Of a DNA stretch of 64,000 bases, positions 30,842 to 39,498 are shown in pieces. This DNA comes from Haloprofundus salilacus. GTDB lineage: Archaea > Halobacteriota > Halobacteria > Halobacteriales > Haloferacaceae. Under the pieces are notes generated by a model that was not told the DNA's origin, ran no database searches, and saw only the letters and a program-made list of their open reading frames with translations. Location of the stretch: positions 1,240,001 through 1,304,000 of the forward strand of contig NZ_CP083723.1 of the NCBI RefSeq assembly GCF_020150815.1, read 5' to 3'. The translations under genes and the position numbers were made by a program. The number at the start of each line of letters is the position of its first letter. The first letter of the stretch is position 1.

Positions 30842-31723
30842 TCAGTGCAGCGTCCGCTCGCCCCCGGCGTCGACCGTCGCCGCCCAGACGGGGAGTGTCG
30901 CGACGACGCTTCGAACCGGGTCGTCGTTGAATCCGGCAAACAGCGACTGCATCCCCTCGATGCTCTCGCTCTCGAAGCCCAGCTTTCGAAGCGTCTCCGA
31001 GTCGAGTCGCGGACGGTACGGCGTCGCGTCGACGAACGCCCCGACTCGTTCGTCGCCACCGGCGCGTGCGTCGGCGAACGCCTCGGATTCGAGGACGGGT
31101 TCGAGGTCGCGCCACGCCGTCGAGAGGTACTCCGGCCACTGCGCGAGACACCGGTAGATGCTCGGCAGCGAGTCGTCGAGACCGTGGTACCTCCGAAGCG
31201 AATCGAGCGTGTCGTCCAACTGGTCGGGAACGTCGTCGGCACCGACCATCGTCGGCGGGGCGCCCCGGCCGCGGTCGAGCCACGACGGCAGCGGTTCGGT
31301 CGCCGACCGGGACTCGTCCGGCTCTACGCCGACGGGTTCGTCGTGAAGCGCCCGGTCCATCAGCTCGAACAACACCAGCAGTCGCGGCGCGACGACGTCG
31401 AACGTTGCGAGTTGCCCCCGGAGTTCGCGGTACTCGGGGGGGCGGACACCGAGCGTCTCGCGGCGGTACGACGGGAGGTCGAACTCCGTGTCGACCGAGA
31501 GTATCTCGTCGCGGTAGGCGGTCGCGAACTCGCCGAACGCGCGGGTCCCGAAGACGGGGTTGACCTGTCCCCACGCGTAGCGCAGCAGCGCCGGTTCATT
31601 CGCCATCGCCGTCCGAAAGATCCAGTTGACGAACGGGGCGCGGAACGTTCCCTTCACATCCTCGTACAGGCCGCGTTTCCATCCCGTCGCCTCCGACTCG
31701 TAGAGTTGGGCGCTCGTGTCCAT
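30842..31723 (-). CDS. DehI-like protein (haloacid dehalogenase group I family)
   Basis: 293 aa, helical, soluble. The pattern ALLRYAWGQVNPVFGTRAF and, 150 residues later, SLPSIYRCLAQWPEYLSTAWRDLEP recalls the two pseudo-repeats of DehI-type 2-haloacid dehalogenases, which hydrolyse 2-halocarboxylic acids without a covalent intermediate. I cannot confirm the catalytic Asp by alignment here. The following hydrolase genes could act on related organic acids. Other DehI-fold proteins have no proven dehalogenase activity. Confidence 0.65.
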   Translation of the reverse strand: MDTSAQLYESEATGWKRGLYEDVKGTFRAPFVNWIFRTAMANEPALLRYAWGQVNPVFGTRAFGEFATAYRDEILSVDTEFDLPSYRRETLGVRPPEYRELRGQLATFDVVAPRLLVLFELMDRALHDEPVGVEPDESRSATEPLPSWLDRGRGAPPTMVGADDVPDQLDDTLDSLRRYHGLDDSLPSIYRCLAQWPEYLSTAWRDLEPVLESEAFADARAGGDERVGAFVDATPYRPRLDSETLRKLGFESESIEGMQSLFAGFNDDPVRSVVATLPVWAATVDAGGERTLH

Positions 31724-31864
31724 ACCGACAGTGCACTCTGCACGTAGTCAAACGTTGCTCCGGTAGGCACGTTTCCGAAGACCGTGGTTCAGTGGGCGTC
31801 CCTCCGACCGACTGCTTCCCCGGCGGAGTCGCGACCGACCACCGGCCGCTACAGCGACTTGCCG

Positions 31865-33640
31865 CTACTGCGACTCGGCCAACCGCTCGACCCGGGAGAG
31901 CGAGTCGGCGCTCTCCGGCGTCTTGTCCTCGCGCACCGAGAGAAAGCGCGGGAACCGGAGCGCGTATCCTGAGGAGTACGTCGGCGAACGCTGAATCTCC
32001 TCGTAGCCGACCTCGAACACCGTCGAGGGCCGAATATCAACCTCGCGACCGTCCTGTGAGAGGATCTCGGGTTCGAGTCGCTCGGTCAACTCGGCGAGTT
32101 TCTCGTCGGTGATGCCGGTGGCGACCTTCCCGAGCGTGTGGAACTCCTCGTCCTCATCTCGCGCCGAGAGCAGAAACGTCCCGAGGAACTTCGCGCGCCG
32201 TCCCTCGCCCCACTCTGCGCCCGTTACGACGAGGTCCAGCGTCTCCACGCCCGGTTTTCGCTTCAGCCAGTTCCGCCCGCGCCGCCCCGGCGAGTACGTC
32301 GACTCGGGATCTTTGAGCATGATTCCCTCGTGACCCGCCTCGAGCGCGTCGGCTTCGACGTCGGCTATCTCGTCGGCGTCGGCCGAGCAAAGCAGCGTCG
32401 AAACGGCCGATTCGGCGTCGTCACCGTCGAGAACGCCGGTGAGCCGCGCGTGGCGGTCGACGAGAGGTTCTTCGAGCAAGTCGTCGCCGTCGGCGTGCAG
32501 GCAGTCGAAGGTGTGCAGGCGGAGCGTCACCTCCTCGCGCATCCGCTCGACGTCGTGTTTGCGGCGGAAGCGCCGGAGCACCTCCTGGAACGGAAGCGGG
32601 TCGCCGTCGTCGTCAACGGCGACGACCTCGCCGTCGAGAATCGCGGGCGCGTCGACCGACGCCTCGACGAACTCGACGATTTCGGGGAGCGCATCCGTCA
32701 CGTCCTCCATGTTACGGGAGAACACCGACACGTCGTTCGGTTCGCGGTGGATCTGGACTCGCGCGCCGTCGTACTTCGTCTCGACAGCCGCCTCCTCCCA
32801 CTCGTCGAGGGCGTCGGTGACAGTCCCCGCCTGCGCGAGCATCGCCTGGACGGGTCGCCCGACTTCGAGTCCCATCGCGTCCAGTCCGCCGACGCCGTCG
32901 CTTCGCTTCGCATGTGACGAGCCTCCGCTTGCGTTGTCTTCTCGCGGGCTCTGCCCGCTCGAATGGTCCGCGGAACTCTGTTCCGCGCTACTCGCGGAGA
33001 CGCCCTCGTCGCGGGCGACTTCGGCGACGTGGCCGTAGTCGTTCGACACCTGAATCGCGCGCTCGACGGTCTCGACGGGCACCTCGAACGCCTCCGCAAT
33101 CGCGTCTCGAACGGCGCCTTCGCCGACGCCGATGCGCATCTCCGAGAGGACGATGCGCGCGAGGTAGCGCGCCTCCTCCGGCGTCGTCCGGTTGAACAAG
33201 CCGAACAGCGTGTCAAGTTTCCGGTCTCGGCTGCCGGACCCTTCCGCTGCCGCGAGCGTGCGCAGTTTTCCGTCCACCTCGGCGACGCTCAGGTCGGTCG
33301 GCCCGCCCGAACCGAACGCCGCGAGTCCCCGTTGCCCGCCGAACTCGTAGCTGGCGGCGACGGTTCCGATTTCGCCGACTTCGGCGAGTTTCGTCTCGAC
33401 GTCCGAGGCGTCGACGTTCGGCCCGGCGGCGCGGGCGATAGCCTCGTAGCAGAGGTTCGGGCCGACGTCGAGCGTCGCCGACTGCCACGCCGGAAAGACG
33501 CGACCCTGAACAAACCGCGCGACCACCGCCAGTTCCGACTCCGCCTCGCCGAACGTCTCCGCCAGCAGCGAGACGGTTTCGAGGTCCGCCGACTCCGCCT
33601 CGATAGCTGCCATCCGGTCTGCAAACGCCGCGAACTCCAT
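31865..33640 (-). CDS. lig: ATP-dependent DNA ligase
   Basis: 591-aa replicative ligase of the archaeal/eukaryal type. The N-terminal DNA-binding domain (about 1-210) is followed by the adenylation domain with motif I ETKYDGAR (Lys289), motif III FDCLHADGDDLL and motif IV AGHEGIMLKD, then the OB domain with motif V WLKRKPG. An extra linker at about 213-250, rich in Ser, Ala and Asp, separates the first two domains and is encoded by palindromic DNA (32944-32987). A TATA-like AGTTAAACC (minus) lies about 27 bases before the ATG. Confidence 0.95.
   Translation of the reverse strand: MEFAAFADRMAAIEAESADLETVSLLAETFGEAESELAVVARFVQGRVFPAWQSATLDVGPNLCYEAIARAAGPNVDASDVETKLAEVGEIGTVAASYEFGGQRGLAAFGSGGPTDLSVAEVDGKLRTLAAAEGSGSRDRKLDTLFGLFNRTTPEEARYLARIVLSEMRIGVGEGAVRDAIAEAFEVPVETVERAIQVSNDYGHVAEVARDEGVSASSAEQSSADHSSGQSPREDNASGGSSHAKRSDGVGGLDAMGLEVGRPVQAMLAQAGTVTDALDEWEEAAVETKYDGARVQIHREPNDVSVFSRNMEDVTDALPEIVEFVEASVDAPAILDGEVVAVDDDGDPLPFQEVLRRFRRKHDVERMREEVTLRLHTFDCLHADGDDLLEEPLVDRHARLTGVLDGDDAESAVSTLLCSADADEIADVEADALEAGHEGIMLKDPESTYSPGRRGRNWLKRKPGVETLDLVVTGAEWGEGRRAKFLGTFLLSARDEDEEFHTLGKVATGITDEKLAELTERLEPEILSQDGREVDIRPSTVFEVGYEEIQRSPTYSSGYALRFPRFLSVREDKTPESADSLSRVERLAESQ
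32944..32987. repeat. two palindromes with identical TCT loop inside the ligase gene
   Basis: GCGGGC-TCT-GCCCGC (32944-32958) and CGCGGAAC-TCT-GTTCCGCG (32969-32987) are perfect hairpins 10 bases apart. They lie in frame in the interdomain linker, next to short repeats (CGCTTCG, 32899-32909). The coding strand reads them as SAEQSSADHSSGQSP. Confidence 0.85.
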
Positions 33641-33846
33641 CGCTGGTGGATACTCGTCTCCCCGGTTTAACTATCCCGTCTCGCCGACTCCGCCGACTCC
33701 ACCGTCGACACTGTTCGAGAAATCCGCGGTCTGCACGTTTCGTCGACTCGATAGGTAGCGCGCCCCACGAATGTGATAAGGTATTATACATTATTCTGAG
33801 GAAGAAAGTAGGAGCGTTCTTATGTTGCACTCTCTTTACTTCACGT

Positions 33847-34605
33847 ATGCATCGGAGGCGGTTCCTCACGCTTGCGAGCGGCGCACTCGTGGGAATCGGT
33901 GGTTGTACGAGTCGCGACACGCGAACCGTCGACACGACAACCGACGATCCGACTGAGACCGAAAGCGGCGTCATCGACGCGCTCTCGGGTAACGACAGCG
34001 GCGGGAGTGACGACGCCGACGACAGCCCCGACATCGTCGTCAATTCGCATGAACTCGTCACGACGCAGGAGCAGTACCGTAAATCCGCGGCCGTCCTGGC
34101 GATGATGGAGAACGTCGGTCCCTCCCCCTCGGGCGGTATCCGTGTGACCGCCCGCTTTTTCGACGAGGACGATAACCCGCTTGACGTCGCCACGGAGTAC
34201 CTCATCGGTCTGAACCCGGGCGAGAGGTGGAAGGCGTACATCCCGTACTACGACGACGGGTCGGACGTGGCCTCACACGAACTCGAAGCGGCGTTTCAGG
34301 TCGACCCACTGCCGCGCGTTCCGGAGGGAATCGACCTTCTCGAAAGCCAACTCGACACCGACGGCGTCGAGGCGGAACTGACCGGGCAGCTCCGGAACGT
34401 CGGCGAGGAACAGTTCGACTACCTCAAAGCCGAGTCGAAGTTCTACGCCGACGAGACGACGGTGCTCACCTCCAACTACGCGAGCACGACGAACCTCGCC
34501 GCTGAGTCGGAGTGGTCGTTCACGGTCACCTACCTTCCGTACGACGAGGAGTGGGCCAGTCCCATCACCGACTCCGAGTTACACGTCGTCGACAGCCCGT
34601 ACTAA
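33847..34605 (+). CDS. Tat-type lipoprotein with FxLYD-like domains
   Basis: 252 aa. The start MHRRRFLTLASGALVGIGGC has a twin-Arg-like export signal and lipobox Cys20. A Thr/Asp-rich spacer to about 62 is followed by two beta-sandwich units of the FxLYD type (LVTTQEQYRKSAAVLAMMENVG... and a second from residue 160, ending VTYLPYDEEW). Such proteins sit on the outer cell surface; no function is known. ATG at 33847 has TTCTTATG about 27 bases upstream. Similar in build to the broken lipoprotein at 53590. Confidence 0.8.
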   Translation: MHRRRFLTLASGALVGIGGCTSRDTRTVDTTTDDPTETESGVIDALSGNDSGGSDDADDSPDIVVNSHELVTTQEQYRKSAAVLAMMENVGPSPSGGIRVTARFFDEDDNPLDVATEYLIGLNPGERWKAYIPYYDDGSDVASHELEAAFQVDPLPRVPEGIDLLESQLDTDGVEAELTGQLRNVGEEQFDYLKAESKFYADETTVLTSNYASTTNLAAESEWSFTVTYLPYDEEWASPITDSELHVVDSPY

Positions 34606-34653
34606 TCGGCCGATGCCGCCGCACTTTTAGATACTCCTCGCGCATGAGGCGGT

Positions 34654-36186
34654 ATGGAGAAGACGTTCGCGGAACGCGTGTCGGATGTACTCAACGTTGA
34701 CACCGACGAGTTCCGCGCACAGGCCGCGGCCGACGGGGAACTCGTCAAGGAGGAGTTGGACGCGGGCACGTTCGACAACTACCAGTCCATCGTCGGCTTC
34801 GAGTACGAGTTCTACGCCGTCGCAGACGGCCGGTGGACGGGGTCGACCGACGACGTAAACTCCCTGATGCGCGTCCCGCGTCGACTGCTCGAACTCATCG
34901 GCTTCGAGAAGGAACTCGGCCTACACAACGCCGAGATGTCGACGAGTCCGCAACCGTTCGGGCCGTACGGCATCCGCGCACAGGAGTCGGAGGTGCAGGC
35001 GCGACTGGCGGCGGCGCTCGACTGCACCGCCGCCGAGGGGATGCGCCTCGTCAGCGACGCGATGTGGACGATCCCGCCGACGGGCGAGACGGCCAGGAGC
35101 TACCTCGCCGACAGCGTCGTCGACGACGACGTTCGAATCGCCACCAACATGAGCGACTCCGTCCGGTACCACGCGATGGCGAACACGGAGGAGTCCGCCG
35201 ACTTCTTCTCCGTCGACGCGCCGAACGTCGAGATGACAGCCGACACGGTAATGCCCGAGAGCCTCATCACCTCCATCCAACCGCACTACCAGGTCGCCCA
35301 CGCCGACGACCTCCCCGTCTACCACAACTACGCGCTCCGCATCGCCGGACCGCTTCTGGCGCTCGGCGTCAACTCGCCGTTCTTCCCGCCGGACCTCTAC
35401 GAGGAGGGCGTCGACGCCAAGACCATCCTCGACGACGCGTGGGACGAACACCGCATCGCCGTCTTCGAGTCGGTGTTGAACGACGACGACGACGACAAGG
35501 TGGCGTTCCCCGAAGATCTGAACTCCGTTGAGCAGGCCGTCGACAGAGTCGTCGAGGACTCGACGCTCGTGCCGATGCCCGTCGAGCGCGGCGACCGCTT
35601 CGACGACGCGTTCGCGACGCTGCGGACGAAACACGGCACGTACTGGCGGTGGGTTCGCCCGGTGTTCGACGGGCCGACGCGCTCGGCGGCGAACGCCCGC
35701 ATCGAGTTCCGCCCGATTCCCGCTCAGCCGACGGTGCGCGACTCCATCGCCTTCCAGGCGGCTTTTGCAGGTCTGATGGAGGCGCTTCCGCGGCGCGAAC
35801 ACCCCGTGCTGTCGCTCGACTGGGAGCAGGCGCGCGAAAACTTCACCGCCGCGACGCGGATGGGTCTCGACAGCGGCCAGCGCTGGATCACGAACGACGG
35901 CCAGGAGACGACGAACCCGGTCGAACTGTACGAGGACCTGTTGGCCCACGCCCGCCACGGTCTCGAAGTCTCGGGCTTCTCGGAGACGGAGGCCGAACGC
36001 TACATCGCACCGCTTCGCTGGCGCGTCGATGCGATGGAGACACCCGCGACGTGGAAGCGCCGCGAGGTCCGAAAGCGACTCGACGACGGCGCGTCGCTGG
36101 CCGACGCTATCACCGGAATGCAGCGGACGTACATCAAGGCGCAGGAGGAGACGCTGCTGGAAGGAACGTTCGCCGACTGGGCGTAG
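34654..36186 (+). CDS. GCS2-family carboxylate-amine ligase (glutamate-cysteine ligase-like)
   Basis: 510-aa enzyme of the glutamate-cysteine ligase family 2. GFEYEFYAV near residue 50 holds the Mg/glutamate-binding acids, LGLHNAEMSTSPQPFGPYG is near 90, and ARIEFRPIPAQPT near 350 is the family's late Arg/Glu motif. Haloarchaea make gamma-glutamylcysteine as main thiol, but the dedicated GshA is usually shorter, so this longer paralogue may join a different amine to a carboxylate. Start fits the tightly spaced upstream lipoprotein gene (48 bases). Confidence 0.75.
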   Translation: MEKTFAERVSDVLNVDTDEFRAQAAADGELVKEELDAGTFDNYQSIVGFEYEFYAVADGRWTGSTDDVNSLMRVPRRLLELIGFEKELGLHNAEMSTSPQPFGPYGIRAQESEVQARLAAALDCTAAEGMRLVSDAMWTIPPTGETARSYLADSVVDDDVRIATNMSDSVRYHAMANTEESADFFSVDAPNVEMTADTVMPESLITSIQPHYQVAHADDLPVYHNYALRIAGPLLALGVNSPFFPPDLYEEGVDAKTILDDAWDEHRIAVFESVLNDDDDDKVAFPEDLNSVEQAVDRVVEDSTLVPMPVERGDRFDDAFATLRTKHGTYWRWVRPVFDGPTRSAANARIEFRPIPAQPTVRDSIAFQAAFAGLMEALPRREHPVLSLDWEQARENFTAATRMGLDSGQRWITNDGQETTNPVELYEDLLAHARHGLEVSGFSETEAERYIAPLRWRVDAMETPATWKRREVRKRLDDGASLADAITGMQRTYIKAQEETLLEGTFADWA

Positions 36187-36269
36187 CGCGTCCCGACGCG
36201 TGCTACCCTCGCTTTTACGCACACCGATAGCGGGGAAACCGTGATTATCGGTCGAGTCGACTGCTCGAT

Positions 36270-36767
36270 ATGGTCGATATCGGAGACAAAGCGCCCGATT
36301 TCACGGTGCCGAAGGCCGGCGGGGAGACGTACAACGACGTCGAACCGTTCACACTCGCCGACGTCGTCGACGACGGGCCGACAGTCCTCGCGTTCTACCC
36401 AGCGGCGTTCACCAGTGGGTGCACGGCGGAGATGTGCGCGTTTCGAGATTCGATGGAGTGGTTCGACGAACTCGACGCACGGGTGTACGGGGTCAGCGTT
36501 GATCTCCCGTTCTCACAGAACATCTGGATACGGGAAGAGGAGCTGAACTTCCCGATGCTCTCGGACTGGAACCACGACGTCATTCATGCCTACGACGTGG
36601 TGCTCGACGACATGTACGCGATGATAGAGGTCGCTCAGCGCAGTATCTTCGTCGTCGACACCGAGGGAATTGTGACGTACCGGTGGGTTCGCGACGGTGA
36701 GAACCCGGACTTCGACGACCTCGTCTCGGAGACGAGAGAAGCGGTGGAGGACGCCGCGACGAACTGA
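36270..36767 (+). CDS. peroxiredoxin (AhpC/TSA, BCP-like)
   Basis: 165-aa thioredoxin-fold peroxidase that reduces H2O2 and organic peroxides. The peroxidatic Cys51 is in FYPAAFTSGCTAEMC and a second Cys56 five residues later suggests the atypical 2-Cys BCP mechanism. Pro44 and Thr48 of the active site are conserved, and the C-terminal Arg-Phe motif is replaced by RSIFVVD, normal for the family. Convergent with psmB. Confidence 0.9.
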   Translation: MVDIGDKAPDFTVPKAGGETYNDVEPFTLADVVDDGPTVLAFYPAAFTSGCTAEMCAFRDSMEWFDELDARVYGVSVDLPFSQNIWIREEELNFPMLSDWNHDVIHAYDVVLDDMYAMIEVAQRSIFVVDTEGIVTYRWVRDGENPDFDDLVSETREAVEDAATN

Positions 36768-36961
36768 AAGCGTTGTGAACACTCGCATTCGAATCTCGAG
36801 TGCGAAAGTCGCCGGGGATCCCGTTGTCGCCGCACATCAGTCGAAAACAGCGGCACTTGCGGAGAGAACTCCCGAAGGTCAGAAATCGGCAGACCAGACA
36901 TCGCGAGCGAGGCGTAGGTTCGCGCGTCCCGGTCCGCGTCGGAGCGGCGGCGACCCGCCGC

Positions 36962-37687
36962 TTACAGCAGCGCGTCGATGTCTTTGTGACGCTCGATGTC
37001 GACGCCCTCCTTGGTGACGACGGCTATGTTGATGCCGTTGCCGGAGGCGAGGTCGCGCTCAACGGCGCTCTTGATGGCGCGCGTCGCAACGTTCTTCGCG
37101 TCGTCGATCGAGAGGCTGTTGTCGTACTCCTGTTCGAGCACACCGAGGGCGTACTGCGAACCGGAGCCACTGACGGTGTACTCCTCTTCGGTCGTGCCGC
37201 CCGCGGGGTCGATGCTGTAGATGTGCGAGCCCTCCGAGTCGACGCCGCCGAGGATGGGGCTGACGATGAAGAAGCCGCCCGAGCGGAGGAAGTTACCGAC
37301 GAGCGTCGACAGCGCGGTCATGCTCATCTCTTCGCCGCGGCGGGCCTCGTAGAGGCGCGTCTCCGCGCGGAGTGAGGCGATGAGCGACTGCGCGGCCGAC
37401 ACCGACCCGGCGATGGTGAGCGCGCCCGTCGGGTGAATCTCTTCGACCTTCTGGACGTCTTTGCTCGCCACCATGTAGCCGGCGCTGGCGCGCATGTCCG
37501 TCGCGAGGACGACGCCGTCTTCGGTTTCGAGACCGACGGTCGTCGTCCCGGTTTTCATCTCTCCCTCTCGCGGTTCCGACGACTGCCCGGCGTTCGGGAA
37601 TTCGCCGAGTTCCGGCCCGAACACGCTCGAACGGTCACCGTCGAGGGGACTATCGCTCCCAGAGAAATCCTGTGTCGGTGGACGCAT
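36962..37687 (-). CDS. psmB: proteasome subunit beta
   Basis: 241-aa N-terminal-nucleophile hydrolase forming the inner rings of the 20S proteasome. A 47-residue propeptide is cut before Thr48 in GEMKTG/TTTVGL; the catalytic Asp (about 64) and Lys (about 80, in ATDMRAS... AS region) follow. The SGSGSQYALG motif near 170 is conserved. The ATG at 37687 has a TATA CATTTATC about 27 bases upstream and GGAGGT close to the start. A 57-aa membrane protein gene follows upstream in the same direction. Confidence 0.95.
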   Translation of the reverse strand: MRPPTQDFSGSDSPLDGDRSSVFGPELGEFPNAGQSSEPREGEMKTGTTTVGLETEDGVVLATDMRASAGYMVASKDVQKVEEIHPTGALTIAGSVSAAQSLIASLRAETRLYEARRGEEMSMTALSTLVGNFLRSGGFFIVSPILGGVDSEGSHIYSIDPAGGTTEEEYTVSGSGSQYALGVLEQEYDNSLSIDDAKNVATRAIKSAVERDLASGNGINIAVVTKEGVDIERHKDIDALL

Positions 37688-37822
37688 TACCTCCACTTGC
37701 GCGGCCGCGCAGATAAATGCACCCCTTCGGTTACTCGTTGCCGCCGCCGTCGAAGCGATTATAGATCGCACGACGGCGCCGCCGCTGGCCGAGCGAGTAC
37801 GGCAAAACGACGGTCTTCGGAG

Positions 37823-37996
37823 TTACTGTGCGGCGGCGTTCTCGTAGGCGGTGCCGACGATTTCGACGAGGCGGCCGACGGGCAGACGGACGCCAAACTG
37901 TCGGACGACAAGCGTGAGCGGGAGGAGCGCGATGCCCAGCGCGAGCGTCAGGTGGTACAGGGCGAACAGGCTGATACGGGACAGCGATGCGAACAT
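37823..37996 (-). CDS. 57-aa membrane protein
   Basis: Below the usual ORF length limit but clearly real: the product begins MFASLSRISLFALYHL, continues with one or two hydrophobic segments (TLALGIALLPLTLVV, about residues 17-31) and ends VGRLVEIVGTAYENAAAQ. A textbook TATA TTTATATACTG lies about 27 bases before the ATG (38021-38034, minus strand). It is 135 bases upstream of psmB, same strand, with psmB having its own TATA. Function unknown. Confidence 0.7.
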   Translation of the reverse strand: MFASLSRISLFALYHLTLALGIALLPLTLVVRQFGVRLPVGRLVEIVGTAYENAAAQ

Positions 37997-38020
37997 TGCC
38001 TACTCCGGGGTCCGCCGTAG

Positions 38021-38034
38021 CAGTATATAAACTT
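38021..38034 (-). promoter_or_regulatory. TATA box of the 57-aa protein gene
   Basis: AAGTTTATATACTG on the minus strand, centred about 30 bases upstream of the ATG at 37996; one of the best promoter matches in the window. Confidence 0.75.
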
Positions 38035-38312
38035 TCTCGGTTCTCTCATCCGACGAACTCGACGCCCGCTTGCGATTAAACCACATTTGTATTCACACCA
38101 AGCAAACTGGATTTTTTGGCAACCACGACGGATACCGTGCGTGGCCAACCGCTGTCTCACACATAACTTACGGAGATAATCCGCTGTGGTGTGAGGGGGC
38201 GCGTCCGACCCGTTCCGCGCACCGCTGTACGGTCCGTCTGCCGATACATATCGCCGAATTCTGGCCACGACCGAATCACAAGACACGAAACCCCCTGTCC
38301 CCACCTACCGGT
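38035..38312. other. spacer before the DUF555 gene
   Basis: About 280 bases without a gene, moderately AT-rich. It contains GATACATATCG (38243-38253), a possible promoter about 70 bases before DUF555, and a CTCACAC ... GTGTGAG inverted pair around 38155-38197. I see nothing else. Confidence 0.5.
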
Positions 38313-38669
38313 ATGAGCAACTACCTCGTAGCTATGGAGGCGGCCTGGCTCGTGCGCGACGTGAAAGACATCGACGACGCCATCGGCGTCGCCGTCAGCG
38401 AGGCGGGCAAACGCCTCAACCAACAGAACAAGGAGTACGTCGAAGTCGAAGTCGGCGCGACACCGTGTCCGGCCTGCGGCGAACCGTTCGACTCCGCGTT
38501 CATCGCGGCCAACACGGCGCTCGTCGGTCTGCTCCTCGAAATCGACGTCTTCAACGCCGAAGGCGAGAAACACGCCGCCCGCATCGCCAAGAGCGAAGTC
38601 GGCGGCGCACTCCGCGACGTGCCGCTCTCGGTCATCGAAATCGTCGAGACGGAAGAAGAAGACGAGTAG
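38313..38669 (+). CDS. DUF555 / UPF0212 protein
   Basis: 118-aa conserved archaeal protein of unknown role. The family core is visible: MEAAWLVRDVKDIDDAIGVAVSEAG at the start, and a CPACGEPFD pair of cysteines near residue 50, followed by LVGLLLEIDVFNAE and an acidic end. The ATG at 38313 gives the usual family length; the frame is open for 80 codons upstream without support. Monocistronic. Confidence 0.88.
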   Translation: MSNYLVAMEAAWLVRDVKDIDDAIGVAVSEAGKRLNQQNKEYVEVEVGATPCPACGEPFDSAFIAANTALVGLLLEIDVFNAEGEKHAARIAKSEVGGALRDVPLSVIEIVETEEEDE

Positions 38670-38742
38670 CGCTGGCGCTCCCGATTTTCCTCTCCACCCG
38701 ATACACTCGCGAGCGGCGGCGCGGGCAGCCGAAACCTTTTCA

Positions 38743-38763
38743 ATAACCGCTGGTTATCAGCGG
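38743..38763. promoter_or_regulatory. nested palindromes over the promoter of the HTH-CBS gene
   Basis: ATAACC-GCT-GGTTAT (38743-38757) and CCGCTG-GTTAT-CAGCGG (38747-38763) overlap each other and the TATA-like CTTTTCAATAA, 3 bases before the ATG at 38766. This is where an autorepressor would bind. Confidence 0.6.
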
Positions 38764-38765
38764 AT

Positions 38766-39305
38766 ATGGAACTTCCGACGCCGCAGGACCTGCGCGAACG
38801 CAGAAACGCGCTCGGGTTGACCCAGAGCGCGCTGGCGGACGCCGCAGGCGTCTCACAACCGCTCATCGCTCGCATCGAAGGCGGCGACGTCGACCCCCGT
38901 CTGTCGACGCTCCGCCGCATCGTCGAGGCGCTCGACGAGGCCGAAGGCGACGTCCTCCGCGCCGCCGACATCATGAACGAGACGGTCATCAGCGTCGCGC
39001 CCGACGACTCCGTCCGCGCGGCTATCGGCGCGATGGAAGACGAGGCGTACTCGCAACTGCCGGTCCTCCAGTCCGGAATTCCCGTCGGCTCGATCAGCCA
39101 GTCGGACGTGATTCACGGCGGCGACAACGTCGGCGAGAAACCGGTGAGCGAACTGATGAGCGAGTCGTTCCCGACCGTCGCCCGCGACGCCACCGTCGAC
39201 GAAGTCCGGAACCTGTTGGACCATTACAAAGCCGTGATGGTCACGGAGGGCGGCGAGACGGTCGGCATCATCACCGAGGCGGACGTGGCTGCGCAACTGT
39301 CGTAG
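38766..39305 (+). CDS. HTH-XRE regulator with two CBS domains
   Basis: 179 aa. Residues 5-62 are an XRE helix-turn-helix (LTQSALADAAGVSQPLIARIEGG), residues 68-120 and 126-178 two CBS motifs (IMNETVISVAPDDSVRAAI and ELMSESFPTVARDATVDEV), which usually sense adenine nucleotides or S-adenosyl ligands. This fusion is common in archaea, and its target is unknown. Nested palindromes cover its own promoter, so autoregulation is likely. The next gene is convergent purM. Confidence 0.9.
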   Translation: MELPTPQDLRERRNALGLTQSALADAAGVSQPLIARIEGGDVDPRLSTLRRIVEALDEAEGDVLRAADIMNETVISVAPDDSVRAAIGAMEDEAYSQLPVLQSGIPVGSISQSDVIHGGDNVGEKPVSELMSESFPTVARDATVDEVRNLLDHYKAVMVTEGGETVGIITEADVAAQLS

Positions 39306-39498
39306 GAATCAACGATTCCCCTCTCGCTCTCCGGATCTTTTTGTAAGAAGACGGAACCACTCCGCCGCGTGACCTGACGAGTCGGCGCAGCGTGGTCGAG
39401 GCGGGTGCACGGTGAACCCGCTGCGCGTCCGGGGGTTCTCGGTTCGTCGTCTGTTCGCCATCTGTTCTCCCCTTCGAGCGTCGCGTACGGCCTCCTGA

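Noticed and set aside
30751-31242. N-terminal extension of the beta-lactamase-fold gene to 31242
   Set aside because: The added 164 residues are antisense or shifted frame of the DehI-like gene; the fold starts at 30750.
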